Shown in pieces: positions 54,890 through 63,951 of a stretch of DNA of 64,000 nt; position 1 is the first letter of the stretch; every line of letters starts with the position of its first letter. The stretch lies in contig NZ_JABAHZ010000003.1 in assembly GCF_012641265.1 (NCBI RefSeq), positions 1 to 64,000 on the forward strand. Direction: 5' to 3'. Origin of the DNA: Chitinophaga eiseniae (GTDB lineage: Bacteria > Bacteroidota > Bacteroidia > Chitinophagales > Chitinophagaceae). The notes beneath the pieces were generated by a model that ran no database searches, was not told the origin of the DNA, and saw nothing but the letters and a program-made list of their open reading frames with translations. The position numbers and the translations under genes are program-made.

Positions 54890-55222
54890 TTATAACCCTG
54901 CCTGGTCAGTAATTTCATCCATCAGGATGCCACTATGACTCTCATTGTAAATGCAAACGCCATTACGGATCAGCAGTACCTGTGGAGATTCGTGAGGTAC
55001 CTGGTATAGTGCGGCGATTTTATCAGATATTGGACGGTAAGACAGTAAGTCCAGGTAGTAAAACGTTAACCCTGCCGGCTCACCTGCCCGTTCCAATCTC
55101 GCTTTTGCCATCGAACTGATAGAACAACGCGTGCTGTGCTTAAAAATAGCTACCGGCTGATGAGCAGATGCAGTATTGATCTCAGATAGTTGTTCCTCGC
55201 TGGTTAACGTTTTCCAATTCAT
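54890..55222 (-). CDS. ytxJ: Bacillithiol-system redox protein YtxJ
   Basis: A 110-residue thioredoxin-fold protein. The single active Cys lies in FKHSTRCSISSMAKARLE, the TRCSIS signature of monothiol YtxJ proteins, which are thought to remove bacillithiol from mixed disulfides. The cis-Pro segment is VPHESPQVLLIRNG, and HSGI follows as usual in the family. The start lies 3 bp after the stop of a tiny lipoprotein gene, which suggests cotranscription. It implies that the organism uses bacillithiol. Confidence 0.92.
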   Translation of the reverse strand: MNWKTLTSEEQLSEINTASAHQPVAIFKHSTRCSISSMAKARLERAGEPAGLTFYYLDLLSYRPISDKIAALYQVPHESPQVLLIRNGVCIYNESHSGILMDEITDQAGL

Positions 55223-55225
55223 TTT

Positions 55226-55375
55226 TTAACATGCTTTATTAGGTGCTGTCGCGTGCGTCTTCGCCATGCCTCTCATCGGACATCCTAGTTTCTGGTGCGT
55301 TGCGCAGGACGTTAAGAGAAGCGCAAAGATACAAACCATACCGGTGTAGCCCAAAATTCTTACAAAAGATTGCAT
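55226..55375 (-). CDS. Tiny lipoprotein upstream of ytxJ
   Basis: A 49-codon gene with ATG at 55375 and stop at 55226. The translation begins MQSFVRILGYTGMVCIFALL and has lipobox LLTSC (Cys24). The mature part is only 26 residues, with two more Cys (KLGCPM, NKAC) and a basic character. The 3-bp gap to ytxJ and the correct signal structure argue that it is real. Function unknown; a small envelope thiol protein linked to YtxJ is one idea. Confidence 0.62.
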   Translation of the reverse strand: MQSFVRILGYTGMVCIFALLLTSCATHQKLGCPMRGMAKTHATAPNKAC

Positions 55376-55536
55376 ACTGGGAGATTTAAAATATTATAAC
55401 TAAAACGAATTTTTCACAGGAATTATGATACGACAACTTTTTTAATCGTCTTTTGTGACGTTATTTTGCAAATATAGAAAATACATTAAAAAAAACAACA
55501 ATGTCATTTTCGGGCAGCCCGAAAATATTCAGCGTT

Positions 55537-56898
55537 ATGACAAAAGTACATTTTATTGCTATAGGCGGCAGCGTAATGCATCAACTGGCCATTGCGCTCA
55601 AAAATAAAGGCTACCAGGTGACCGGCAGCGATGACGAAATATTCGAACCCGCACTGTCAAACCTCCGGCTGGCAGGCATCTTGCCGGACCATACCGGCTG
55701 GGACGCCACGCGCATAACGCCCGACCTCAACGCCGTTATCCTCGGCATGCACGCCCGGGAAGACAACCCCGAACTGATTAAAGCCCGGGAATTACAACTC
55801 AAAATATACTCCTTCCCGGAATACATCTTCCAGGAAAGTAAAAATAAAACACGGGTAGCCATCGGTGGTAGCCACGGCAAAACCACCACCACCGCCATGG
55901 TCATGCATGCCCTCCAATACCAGCACACGGCATTCGACTACCTCGTAGGCGCCAAATTGGAAGGATTTGCCCAGTCGGTAAATATTACAGACGCCCCGGT
56001 CATCGTATGCGAAGCGGACGAATACCCCGCCTCCGCCATCGAAAAAAGACCAAAATTTCATTTCCTCCACCCGCAAATTGCCGTACTAACCGGCATTGCA
56101 TGGGATCATATCAACGTGTTTCCCACCTACGAGATCTATAAAGAACAATTTGCCATATTTATACGCCAGATGGAACCCGGACAGGTACTGATTTATAACA
56201 GTACTGACGCCGAATTATCCAACCTGGTTACCGCCACCGGGCAACACCTCACCCTGATCCCCTACGCATTGCCGGAACACCGCATTACCAATGGGGTTAC
56301 TGAGGTATTTTTCGGGGATCACCACGCCAGCCTGGAAGTATTCGGGGATCATAACCTGCTCAACCTCCACGCCGCCAAACTGGTATGCAACCAGCTGGGA
56401 CTCTCCGATGAAGCATTTCTCGCCGCCATTGCCAGCTTCAAAGGCGCCGCAAAGCGACTGGAACTGGTGGCGAAGAATGAACACGGCGTCATTTACCGCG
56501 ATTTCGCGCATGCCCCTTCCAAGGTAAAAGCCACCATGGAAGCCACCCGGCACCAGTTCCCCAACCGGAAACTCATCGCTGTACTGGAACTCCATACCTA
56601 TAGCAGCCTCAACGCTGACTTCCTGGAGCAATACCAGGGCGCATTAGACAGCGCCGATATCGCTGTTGTGTTCTACAGCAAACATGCCCTCGAAATTAAA
56701 AGAATGCCCGACCTGGCGCCGGAACTGGTAAAGCAACGCTTTGGCCGCAATGACCTCCACGTTTTCTCCAACCGGGAAAACCTGGAAGCCTTCCTTCATG
56801 CCCAGCAATACCAGGACACCAACCTGCTCCTGATGAGCTCCGGCACGTACGACGGCCTCGATTTCAGCAAGCTGAAAGAACTATTACCCAATCACTAA
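55537..56898 (+). CDS. mpl: Mpl-type UDP-MurNAc:tripeptide ligase (peptidoglycan recycling)
   Basis: Mur-ligase family enzyme of 453 residues from MTKVHFIAIGG; an in-frame ATG at 55501 adds 12 residues. Domain 1 binds the UDP-sugar (IAIGGSVMHQLAIALKNKG). Domain 2 has the P-loop VAIGGSHGKTTTTAMVM and YLVGAKLEGFAQSVN, then VCEADEYPASAIEKRPKFHF and VLTGIAWDHINVFP. Domain 3 has YRDFAHAPSKVKATMEATR. These fit Mpl, which joins recycled L-Ala-gamma-D-Glu-meso-Dap to UDP-MurNAc, rather than MurC. A monocistronic layout with a promoter-like TTATTTTG at about 55460 is plausible. Confidence 0.9.
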   Translation: MTKVHFIAIGGSVMHQLAIALKNKGYQVTGSDDEIFEPALSNLRLAGILPDHTGWDATRITPDLNAVILGMHAREDNPELIKARELQLKIYSFPEYIFQESKNKTRVAIGGSHGKTTTTAMVMHALQYQHTAFDYLVGAKLEGFAQSVNITDAPVIVCEADEYPASAIEKRPKFHFLHPQIAVLTGIAWDHINVFPTYEIYKEQFAIFIRQMEPGQVLIYNSTDAELSNLVTATGQHLTLIPYALPEHRITNGVTEVFFGDHHASLEVFGDHNLLNLHAAKLVCNQLGLSDEAFLAAIASFKGAAKRLELVAKNEHGVIYRDFAHAPSKVKATMEATRHQFPNRKLIAVLELHTYSSLNADFLEQYQGALDSADIAVVFYSKHALEIKRMPDLAPELVKQRFGRNDLHVFSNRENLEAFLHAQQYQDTNLLLMSSGTYDGLDFSKLKELLPNH

Positions 56899-56932
56899 AT
56901 CTCCCAATCACAAAATATAAATATTATATATA

Positions 56933-57706
56933 ATGCCTTCTTTGCTCCTCAAAAGGCCGCTGGCCGTTATCGATCTCGAAACTACCGGTACTAACGTAGC
57001 TTCTGATCGTATCATCGAAATTGCGATCATTAAAGTATTTCCGGACAAAACAACCCAGTCCAAAGTAAAACGTATTAACCCCGGAATGCCGATCCCCGCA
57101 GGATCTACAGCAATTCATGGTATCAGGGACGAAGATGTGAAAGATGCCCCCACCTTTAAACAGGCGGCACATGAACTCAAACAATTTATGGACAATTGCG
57201 ACCTCGCCGGTTACAATTCCAATCGCTTCGATATCCCCCTGCTGGTAGAAGAATTCCTCCGCGCCAGCGTTGAATTCGACATCAGCAAACGTAAATTCGT
57301 AGATGTACAGCGGATTTTCCACCTCATGGAAAAACGTACCCTCGCCGCTGCCTATAAGTTCTATTGTGATAAACAACTGGAAAACGCCCACAGCGCAGAA
57401 GCCGACGCTCTGGCCACCTACGAAATACTGGAAGCCCAGCTCGGACGCTATGAACACCTGCAGCAAGATGTGGATGCCCTCGCGGAATTCACCAAAGAAG
57501 AAGACTATATCGACTTCGCCAGACGCCTTGTAATGCAGGGTGGACAAGAGGTTTTCAACTTCGGAAAATACAAGGGCCGCTCCGTCAGAGAAGTGCTCAA
57601 GGCCGAACCACAATATTACGACTGGATGATGAAAGCCGATTTCCCGCTCAATACAAAACAAAAACTGTCAGAGATCTTCCATAATATGATGTTAAAAAAA
57701 ATGTAA
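56933..57706 (+). CDS. DEDDh 3'-5' exonuclease (DnaQ/ExoX-like)
   Basis: A 257-residue nuclease of the DnaQ superfamily. Exo I: AVIDLETTGTNVASDRIIEI (D/E pair). Exo II: LAGYNSNRFDIPLLVEEF (Asp). Exo III: NAHSAEADALATYEILEAQL (His and Asp). The C-terminal domain (about 205-245, FNFGKYKGRSVREVLKAEP, YYDWMMKADFPLNTKQKL) is the ExoX-like extra domain. It probably acts in DNA repair or proofreading. It starts 34 bp after mpl. Confidence 0.92.
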   Translation: MPSLLLKRPLAVIDLETTGTNVASDRIIEIAIIKVFPDKTTQSKVKRINPGMPIPAGSTAIHGIRDEDVKDAPTFKQAAHELKQFMDNCDLAGYNSNRFDIPLLVEEFLRASVEFDISKRKFVDVQRIFHLMEKRTLAAAYKFYCDKQLENAHSAEADALATYEILEAQLGRYEHLQQDVDALAEFTKEEDYIDFARRLVMQGGQEVFNFGKYKGRSVREVLKAEPQYYDWMMKADFPLNTKQKLSEIFHNMMLKKM

Positions 57707-57739
57707 TGTTAACGCTGAAGATCATATCTTGCGGCGGAA

Positions 57740-58519
57740 TTGAATTATTTTCGCAGTCCAAAAATATTATCTCAGGAATTGGAAAAGCTCGTTATCATTC
57801 CTACGTACAATGAAAAGGATAACATCCGGAACATCATTGACGCAGTATTTTCCTTACAGGAGAACTTTCATGTACTCATTGTGGATGACGGATCACCCGA
57901 CGGTACCGGCGCTATTGTAAAATCTTTACAACAGCAACATCCCAATGAATTATTCCTGGAAGAAAGATCCGGCAAACAAGGTCTTGGTACAGCTTATATC
58001 CATGGCTTCAAATGGGCCCTGGCTAAAGGTTACCAGTATATCTTTGAAATGGATGCCGATTTCTCGCACAATCCCAAAGACCTGGTACGCCTGTACGACG
58101 CCTGCGCCAAAGAAGGGGCAGACGTAGCAGTAGGTTCCCGCTATGTAAAAGGCGGTAAAACCGAAAACTGGCCCTGGGACCGTGCTGTATTGTCTTATGG
58201 CGCCTCCATCTATGTGGGTATGATCACCTGGATGCCGGTGAAAGATCCCACCGCCGGATTCGTATGCTACCGCAATACCGTACTGGAAGCCATCAACCTC
58301 GACCAGATACAGTTTGTAGGCTACGCCTTCCAGATCGAAATGAAATTTACCGCCTGGAAACTGGGCTTCAAAATCAAGGAAGTGTCCATCACCTTCAAAG
58401 ACAGGAAAGAGGGATACTCAAAAATGAGCAAAGGCATTGTGAAAGAAGGTATCCTGGGGGTCCTGAAAATACAATGGCAAAGCCTCTTCCGCAACTATAA
58501 ACGACGGGTGCAGAACTAA
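57740..58519 (+). CDS. Dolichyl-phosphate-mannose synthase-like glycosyltransferase (GT2)
   Basis: Polyprenol-phosphate glycosyltransferase of 246-259 residues. The listed start is a TTG; a second TTG at 57779 (giving MEKLVIIPTYNEKDN) follows AGGA and fits the family N-terminus better. Motifs: VIIPTYNEKDNIRNII, VLIVDDGSPDGTGAIV (DD), GLGTAYIHGFKWALAKG, EMDADFSHNPKDLVRLY (DAD metal site), VGSRYVKGGKTENWPW and DPTAGFVCYRN, with EVSITFKDRKEGYSKMS near the end. No membrane helices are present. It likely charges a polyprenol carrier with a hexose for protein or envelope glycosylation. Confidence 0.92.
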   Translation: MNYFRSPKILSQELEKLVIIPTYNEKDNIRNIIDAVFSLQENFHVLIVDDGSPDGTGAIVKSLQQQHPNELFLEERSGKQGLGTAYIHGFKWALAKGYQYIFEMDADFSHNPKDLVRLYDACAKEGADVAVGSRYVKGGKTENWPWDRAVLSYGASIYVGMITWMPVKDPTAGFVCYRNTVLEAINLDQIQFVGYAFQIEMKFTAWKLGFKIKEVSITFKDRKEGYSKMSKGIVKEGILGVLKIQWQSLFRNYKRRVQN

Positions 58520-58542
58520 CTTAATCTAATAATTGCATAGCG

Positions 58543-58596
58543 TTTAGGGATTTGCTCCTTTTTATATCCAGGTATGAAAAGGAACAAATCCCTAAA
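58543..58596 (+). terminator. Hairpin between the glycosyltransferase and the EamA gene
   Basis: A 20-bp stem (58543-58562 with 58577-58596), one mismatch, 14-nt loop. It overlaps an in-frame ATG at 58574, which argues that the downstream gene starts later, at 58613. It follows the glycosyltransferase stop by 23 bases. Confidence 0.65.
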
Positions 58597-58612
58597 TACA
58601 TTAAATGGGGTC

Positions 58613-59503
58613 ATGAAAAAAGCATTTCTCCAGCTACATTTCTCTGTATTTTTAGCTGGATTTACCGGTATTTTGGGAAAATTAATCACCTTAAACGAGG
58701 GATTACTAGTGTGGTACCGGCTCTTACTTACATCGGTTACTTTATACGTATTATTCCGCCTCCAGGGCACCTTTAAAAAACTCCCCTGGAAAGATATTCT
58801 CCCCATAGGCGCCACCGGCGTGGTGGTTGCCCTGCACTGGCTATTCTTCTATGGCAGTATCAAGTACTCCAACGTATCTATCGGGGTAGTCTGCTTTTCA
58901 CTCACCAGCCTCTTTACCGCCATCTTCGATCCGCTGATCAACCGGCGCCGCTTCGATGTAGCAGAAATGCTCCTTAGCCTGCTTACGCTGGCAGGTATCC
59001 TGCTCATCTTTCATTTCGATACCCAATACCGCTTCGGGATCATCCTGGGCATTATCTCCGCTATGTTTGCCGCCTTGTTCACGGTGTTCAATAAACGGCT
59101 CATCAAACGGTTCGATACCTCCACCATCACGTTCTATGAACTGTCTACCGGCTTCGTAGTGCTGACCATGGCCCTGCCCCTGTACCTGCACTTCTCGCCC
59201 GTAAATACCCTCCTGCCCTCCGGTATGGATTTTCTCTATCTCCTGGTACTGGCCTGGTTCTGCACCGTGCTCATGTACCTGCTGAGCATGAATGCACTGA
59301 AAAAAATATCGCCGTTCACCGTCAATCTGTGCTTCAACCTGGAACCGGTATACAGCATCGTAATGGCTTTTGTATTGTTCCATGAAAACAAGTTCCTCAA
59401 CAATGCTTTCTATGCCGGGCTAGGCTGTATCATCCTTTCCGTTGGACTCCAAATGTTGCGCGTAGCAAAGGGGAAAACAGCCGCTGATAACGTTTCTCAC
59501 TAG
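58613..59503 (+). CDS. EamA/DMT-family transporter
   Basis: A 296-residue inner-membrane exporter with ten helices in two EamA halves. First half: FSVFLAGFTGILGKLITLNE, LLVWYRLLLTSVTLYVLF and HWLFFYGSIKYSNVSIGVV. Second half: IILGIISAMFAALFTVFNK, TITFYELSTGFVVLTMAL, FTVNLCFNLEPVYSIVMAFV and FLNNAFYAGLGCIILSVGL. The start was moved from 58574 to 58613 because a hairpin covers the first ATG and MKKAFLQLHF runs directly into helix 1. The substrate (amino acid, nucleoside or drug) cannot be told. Confidence 0.9.
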   Translation: MKKAFLQLHFSVFLAGFTGILGKLITLNEGLLVWYRLLLTSVTLYVLFRLQGTFKKLPWKDILPIGATGVVVALHWLFFYGSIKYSNVSIGVVCFSLTSLFTAIFDPLINRRRFDVAEMLLSLLTLAGILLIFHFDTQYRFGIILGIISAMFAALFTVFNKRLIKRFDTSTITFYELSTGFVVLTMALPLYLHFSPVNTLLPSGMDFLYLLVLAWFCTVLMYLLSMNALKKISPFTVNLCFNLEPVYSIVMAFVLFHENKFLNNAFYAGLGCIILSVGLQMLRVAKGKTAADNVSH

Positions 59504-59556
59504 ATAATCAGGCGTATTTTTGTACATTGAGCGTTGGATTAATTACTTTAGCGCTT

Positions 59557-62394
59557 ATGAGAAAAGCTTTTTTGGGGTTGTCCCTTCTGGGAGCAACCCT
59601 CGTTACCTATGCACAACAACCTGCCAAAAAGCCGCTGGACCACAGCGTTTACGACAGCTGGCAAAGTATTGGGGCTAAACTGATCAGCAACAACGGGCAA
59701 TGGGTGGTATATACAGTAATACCACAGGAGGGAGATGGCAACCTGTTTATCTATGACCGTAAGACCGGCCAGTCAACCATCATTCCAAGAGGCAGCAGTC
59801 CCGTTATCACAGAGGATGCCCGCTACCTGGTTTGCAGCATCAAACCTCCGTTTAAAGATACCCGCGAGGCCAAAATCAAAAAGAAGAAAGCGGCCGAAAT
59901 GCCCAAAGATTCTATGGCCATCATCGCACTCGGTCAACCCGGTATCCTGAAAATATCTTCCGTAAAATCTTTTAAAACACCGGAAAAAGGCAGCGGCATA
60001 CTCGCCTTCCTGCAAGATACACCCGCGGATACCAGCAAGGCCAAAGGCAATAAAAAAACCGCTGCCAGCGACAACGACAGGGCCGACGACGACAAAACCG
60101 GCAACGCCAGTACAGAAAGTGGTACCCTCGTGATCCGTCAGCTGCTCACCGGCTTGCAGGACAGCGTAAAACACGTGAAAGAATACGCCTTCAGTAAACC
60201 TGGTAACCAACTGCTGGTAGAAACCGGCGCCGACAAAAAAGATTCTCTCTCCCGCAACGCTGTACTGCTCTGGCATACCGCCACCAGGAAAGCGGATACA
60301 CTCAGTCAGGGCAACACCGACTATAAGCAGTTTGCCTTCGACGAGAAAGGAGAACAAGCCACCTGGGTGGCTACTGCCGATGCCGAAAAAGCCCTGCAGC
60401 CTTTCTTTAAACTATACTACTTCAAACCCGGACAAGACAGCGCTGCGGTGATTGCCGATAAAAGCAGTCACGGTATCCCGGCCAACTGGACCATCAGTCC
60501 CAATGCCACGCTGGGCTTCAGCAAAGACGGCCAACACCTGTTTTTCGGCACCGCGCCCATACTGCCCGTGAAAGACACCAACCTGGTGGATTTTGAAGTA
60601 GCCAAAGTAGATATCTGGAACTATAAAGACGACTACCTGCAACCTATGCAGCTGAAAAATGCGGACAAGGAACTGAAGAGAAGCTATGCAGCCGTATACC
60701 ACCTGGCCACCAAACAACTGGTACAGCTGGGCGGTAAAGACCTGGAAACCGTACTCTTTCCGGCAGAAGAAAACAGTACTAACGCGCTCGGCTATACGGA
60801 TAGTGGCGAACGGATTCCCCTGCAATGGGTAGGCCGCACCCTGAAAACCGCGTACCTCCTGGATATCAGCAAGGGCACCCGCAAAAAGATTATAGAAAAA
60901 CTGGATGGCCAGCTGGCTATTTCTCCCAACGGAAAATATATTATCTGGTACGACCTGGCTAACAAAAACTGGTTTAGCTACAACAATACTACCGGCGCTA
61001 TAGTGAACATCAGCCAGGGAATTCCCACCAAAGTATACGATGAGGAAGACGATCACCCGGATGCGCCTGAAGCTTACGGTATCGCCGGATGGCTCGCCAA
61101 CGACGCCGGTCTGCTGATATACGACCGGTACGATGTATGGAAAGTAGACCCTTCCGGAAAAGAAGCGCCTTCCAATTTCACACAGGGGCTGGGCCGCAAG
61201 GAAAAGATCCGTCTTCGTTACCTCCGGCTCAATGCCGACCTGAAATATATCCCCGGCAGCACACCGCTGGTATATTCCGCCTTCCAGGAAAACACGAAGT
61301 ACAATGGCTTCTACGTACAGGATTATCCTAAGAGCCAAAAACTTAAAGCGCCTCAGCAAGTGGTGCTCGGCCCTTATGCCTATGCTGATCTGCAGCGGGC
61401 TAAAACCGCACCTGTATTCACTTTCGTAAAAAGCCGCTATGAAATGTCGCCCGATGTATATGCCGGCGAAGAGATAGCAAAAGCTACGCAGCTGAGTCAT
61501 ACCAACCCACAGCAACAAAGCTACAACTGGGGTACCGCTTCCCTCTACAAGTGGAGCACCTTTAGTGGCAAACCTGCAGAAGGTATTCTCTACAAACCGG
61601 AAAACTTCGATAGTACTAAAAAATACCCGGTGATCTTTTACTTCTATGAGAAGTTAACCGACGGACTGTACAGTTACCAGGCCCCTGCCCCAACGCCTTC
61701 CCGTCTGAATATCTCTTTCTTTGTGAGTCGCGGTTACCTCGTGTTTGCACCGGATATCAGCTATGAAGACGGATATCCCGGTAAAAGCGCCTACGATTAC
61801 ATTGTGAGCGCCGCGGAAAACCTGGCCAAACAACCCTGGGCCGATGGCAAAAACATGGGTATACAGGGGCAGAGCTGGGGTGGCTACCAGGTAGCTTACC
61901 TGGTTACACAAACCAACCTGTTTAAAGCCGCCTGGGCGGGCGCTCCGGTCGCCAACATGACCAGCGCCTATGGCGGCATCCGTTGGGAAAGCGGGATGAA
62001 CAGGCAGTTTCAATATGAACATTCCCAGAGCCGTATCGGTGCTACCTTATGGGATAAAACAGCACTGTACCTGGAAAATTCCCCGCTGTTCAGCCTCCCG
62101 CGCGTTACCACGCCAATCGCTATTATGGCCAACGATGCCGATGGGGCCGTACCCTGGTATCAGGGCATTGAGCTGTTTACCGGCTTACGCCGTTTGGGCA
62201 AACCCGTTTGGCTGCTCAACTATAACAACGAAGCACATAACCTGGTACAACGCCAGAACCGTAAAGATATACAGCGCCGGGAGCAGCAGTTTTTCGACCA
62301 CTTCCTCCAGGGAGCACCTGCCCCACAATGGCTGGAAAGCGGCGTACCTGCTACCGAAAAAGGAATTAACTGGGGCTGGGATCTGCAACAGTAA
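59557..62394 (+). CDS. S9-family prolyl-oligopeptidase-like secreted serine peptidase
   Basis: A 945-residue exported peptidase starting at MRKAFLGLSLLGATLV (signal peptide, cleaved near TYAQ); a TTG ten codons upstream is less likely. The N-terminal propeller (about 30-690) has YDSWQSIGAKLISNNGQWV and TWVATADAEKAL, with a low-complexity charged insert near 110-200. The C-terminal alpha/beta hydrolase (about 690-945) has nucleophile motif GIQGQSWGGYQVAYLV, acid in ANDADGAVPWYQG, and His in NYNNEAHNLVQRQNRKD. It probably degrades peptides in the periplasm or outside the cell. Confidence 0.93.
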   Translation: MRKAFLGLSLLGATLVTYAQQPAKKPLDHSVYDSWQSIGAKLISNNGQWVVYTVIPQEGDGNLFIYDRKTGQSTIIPRGSSPVITEDARYLVCSIKPPFKDTREAKIKKKKAAEMPKDSMAIIALGQPGILKISSVKSFKTPEKGSGILAFLQDTPADTSKAKGNKKTAASDNDRADDDKTGNASTESGTLVIRQLLTGLQDSVKHVKEYAFSKPGNQLLVETGADKKDSLSRNAVLLWHTATRKADTLSQGNTDYKQFAFDEKGEQATWVATADAEKALQPFFKLYYFKPGQDSAAVIADKSSHGIPANWTISPNATLGFSKDGQHLFFGTAPILPVKDTNLVDFEVAKVDIWNYKDDYLQPMQLKNADKELKRSYAAVYHLATKQLVQLGGKDLETVLFPAEENSTNALGYTDSGERIPLQWVGRTLKTAYLLDISKGTRKKIIEKLDGQLAISPNGKYIIWYDLANKNWFSYNNTTGAIVNISQGIPTKVYDEEDDHPDAPEAYGIAGWLANDAGLLIYDRYDVWKVDPSGKEAPSNFTQGLGRKEKIRLRYLRLNADLKYIPGSTPLVYSAFQENTKYNGFYVQDYPKSQKLKAPQQVVLGPYAYADLQRAKTAPVFTFVKSRYEMSPDVYAGEEIAKATQLSHTNPQQQSYNWGTASLYKWSTFSGKPAEGILYKPENFDSTKKYPVIFYFYEKLTDGLYSYQAPAPTPSRLNISFFVSRGYLVFAPDISYEDGYPGKSAYDYIVSAAENLAKQPWADGKNMGIQGQSWGGYQVAYLVTQTNLFKAAWAGAPVANMTSAYGGIRWESGMNRQFQYEHSQSRIGATLWDKTALYLENSPLFSLPRVTTPIAIMANDADGAVPWYQGIELFTGLRRLGKPVWLLNYNNEAHNLVQRQNRKDIQRREQQFFDHFLQGAPAPQWLESGVPATEKGINWGWDLQQ

Positions 62395-62408
62395 CCATCA
62401 CTGGTAAT

Positions 62409-62450
62409 ACTAAAAAGGGGAGAAAGCCGGCGCTTTCTCCCCTTTTTAGT
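62409..62450 (+). terminator. Perfect hairpin terminator after the S9 peptidase
   Basis: A 19-bp perfect stem (62409-62427 with 62432-62450) and a 4-nt loop, with TTTTTAG on its right side, start 14 bases past the stop. Confidence 0.9.
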
Positions 62451-62570
62451 TAAAAACATTTTTCTTAATATAAAATATTTAACATATATTTACAACAACA
62501 TCGCCACTTTAGCGTATGGTGTGACTTGCAGCGATAGCGATATCCTTAAACACACTTCATTATTGTACCT

Positions 62571-63404
62571 ATGAACTTCCATATCTGTCATCCCGCGGAT
62601 GCACTTCGTCCTTTTGTAAAGCAGTATTATTTCTGGGAAGATGATACCCGTGGTATTATCCAGCTGCCACAGAATTTATTTGCCCTGGGCGATCAGTACA
62701 TGGTATTTATCCTGGAGGGTAAAGCTGAAATCAAACCTACCAACCACAAGGCATTTACACTGCCTGCCAATGCGGTACTCGGGCACCTCACCTGCGCTTG
62801 TCAGCTACAGGTACAGGGACCGGTAAAAGTGGCCGTAGTGCAGTTAAATGCATATGGGTGTTACCGTTTACTGGGACTGGAAGTAGCTGGTTTCACCAAC
62901 TATTACCGCAACCTGGCCATAACCGGGCAACCCGGCTGGCAGGAACTATCGGCTGCCTTAAAACAGGTAACGGATCCCAGGGAGATAGAATCCCTGCTGG
63001 ACGAAGCCTGTATCAAAGCGCTGGCTATACGCGACTGCACCCTCCGGGAAGTAGATGATATGGTAGATTATATGCTGATTATGCAGGGCAATGTGAGCGT
63101 AGAAGAGCTGTCGGCCCGCTACGATCTCTCCCGTCCCACGCTGGAACGCATTTTCAGTACTATCGTAGGTATTCCTCCGCAATTATATGCCCGTATGATC
63201 CGGTATAAAACGGCCCTCAGCGCGCTGCGGCAGCTGAATTTGCCCGAATGGCAATCACCGGTGGCTACTACCGCCTACTACAACCAGGCGATGTTTATAC
63301 AGGACTACCTGCAGTTTAATCACCAGGCACCATCTTACTTTGGAGCTGCCACCATTGCACACCTGCCGGTGGCTGGCCGTCACCAGGTAGCAGTTGCCAG
63401 TTAA
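62571..63404 (+). CDS. AraC-family transcriptional regulator
   Basis: A 277-residue regulator. The N-terminal sensor (about 1-140) has PFVKQYYFWEDDTRGIIQLP and FALGDQYMVFILEGKAE, of the DUF6597 type. The C-terminal helix-turn-helix region has NVSVEELSARYDLSRPTLER and IFSTIVGIPPQLYARMIRYK; the second helix-turn-helix reads TTAYYNQAMFIQDYLQFN. The usual Gly-F-x-D-Q motif is degenerate. It stands alone after a terminator; its target is unknown, perhaps the GNAT gene 56 bp downstream. Confidence 0.87.
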   Translation: MNFHICHPADALRPFVKQYYFWEDDTRGIIQLPQNLFALGDQYMVFILEGKAEIKPTNHKAFTLPANAVLGHLTCACQLQVQGPVKVAVVQLNAYGCYRLLGLEVAGFTNYYRNLAITGQPGWQELSAALKQVTDPREIESLLDEACIKALAIRDCTLREVDDMVDYMLIMQGNVSVEELSARYDLSRPTLERIFSTIVGIPPQLYARMIRYKTALSALRQLNLPEWQSPVATTAYYNQAMFIQDYLQFNHQAPSYFGAATIAHLPVAGRHQVAVAS

Positions 63405-63460
63405 GCCGTAACCAATAAAAAATATTCCCGTATTTTAGTGCATACAACATCCACTGAAGT

Positions 63461-63913
63461 ATGGAAACCATTGAAATACACGAAGGCGAATATACCGTGT
63501 CTACCGACCGGTCCAGGCTGGATATCAACGCTATACACGATTATTTGTCACGCGAATCCTATTGGTCGCAAAACATACCATTTGATATTGTAAAGCAATC
63601 GGTGGAAAATTCGATACCATTTGGCGTATATCATGGTCAACAACAAATAGGTTTTGCCAGGGTCATTACCGATAACGCGTTATTTGGCTACCTGGCAGAT
63701 GTATATATACTAACGCCGCACCGCGGCAAAGGATTGTCAAAACTACTGATGCGCATCATCATGAACCACCCCGTTATAAAGGGCCTGCGACGGCTGTTGC
63801 TGATTACTTCCGATGCCCACGGCCTATACCGGCAGTTTGGGTTTACCGAAATTCCCAATCCGGAAAAATACATGCAGGTACATATCGCAGACCTCTATAC
63901 GAAAAAAGAGTAG
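63461..63913 (+). CDS. GNAT-family N-acetyltransferase
   Basis: A 150-residue acetyltransferase. The acetyl-CoA loop is LTPHRGKGLSKLLMRIIMNH (R-G-x-G-L-type), preceded by YLADVYIL on beta-4 and followed by LRRLLLITSDAHGLYRQFGF. Close relatives belong to the YdcF/Acetyltransf_1 set with unknown substrates. It follows an AraC regulator by 56 bp on the same strand. Confidence 0.9.
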   Translation: METIEIHEGEYTVSTDRSRLDINAIHDYLSRESYWSQNIPFDIVKQSVENSIPFGVYHGQQQIGFARVITDNALFGYLADVYILTPHRGKGLSKLLMRIIMNHPVIKGLRRLLLITSDAHGLYRQFGFTEIPNPEKYMQVHIADLYTKKE

Positions 63914-63951
63914 CGCCCCTGCTTTTCGTTAATCGACCATAACAGGTATCC

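Noticed and set aside
60412..61518. 368-codon open frame antisense to the S9 peptidase
   Set aside because: The plus-strand gene has signal peptide, propeller and catalytic motifs; the antisense frame shows no recognisable domain and is a composition effect.
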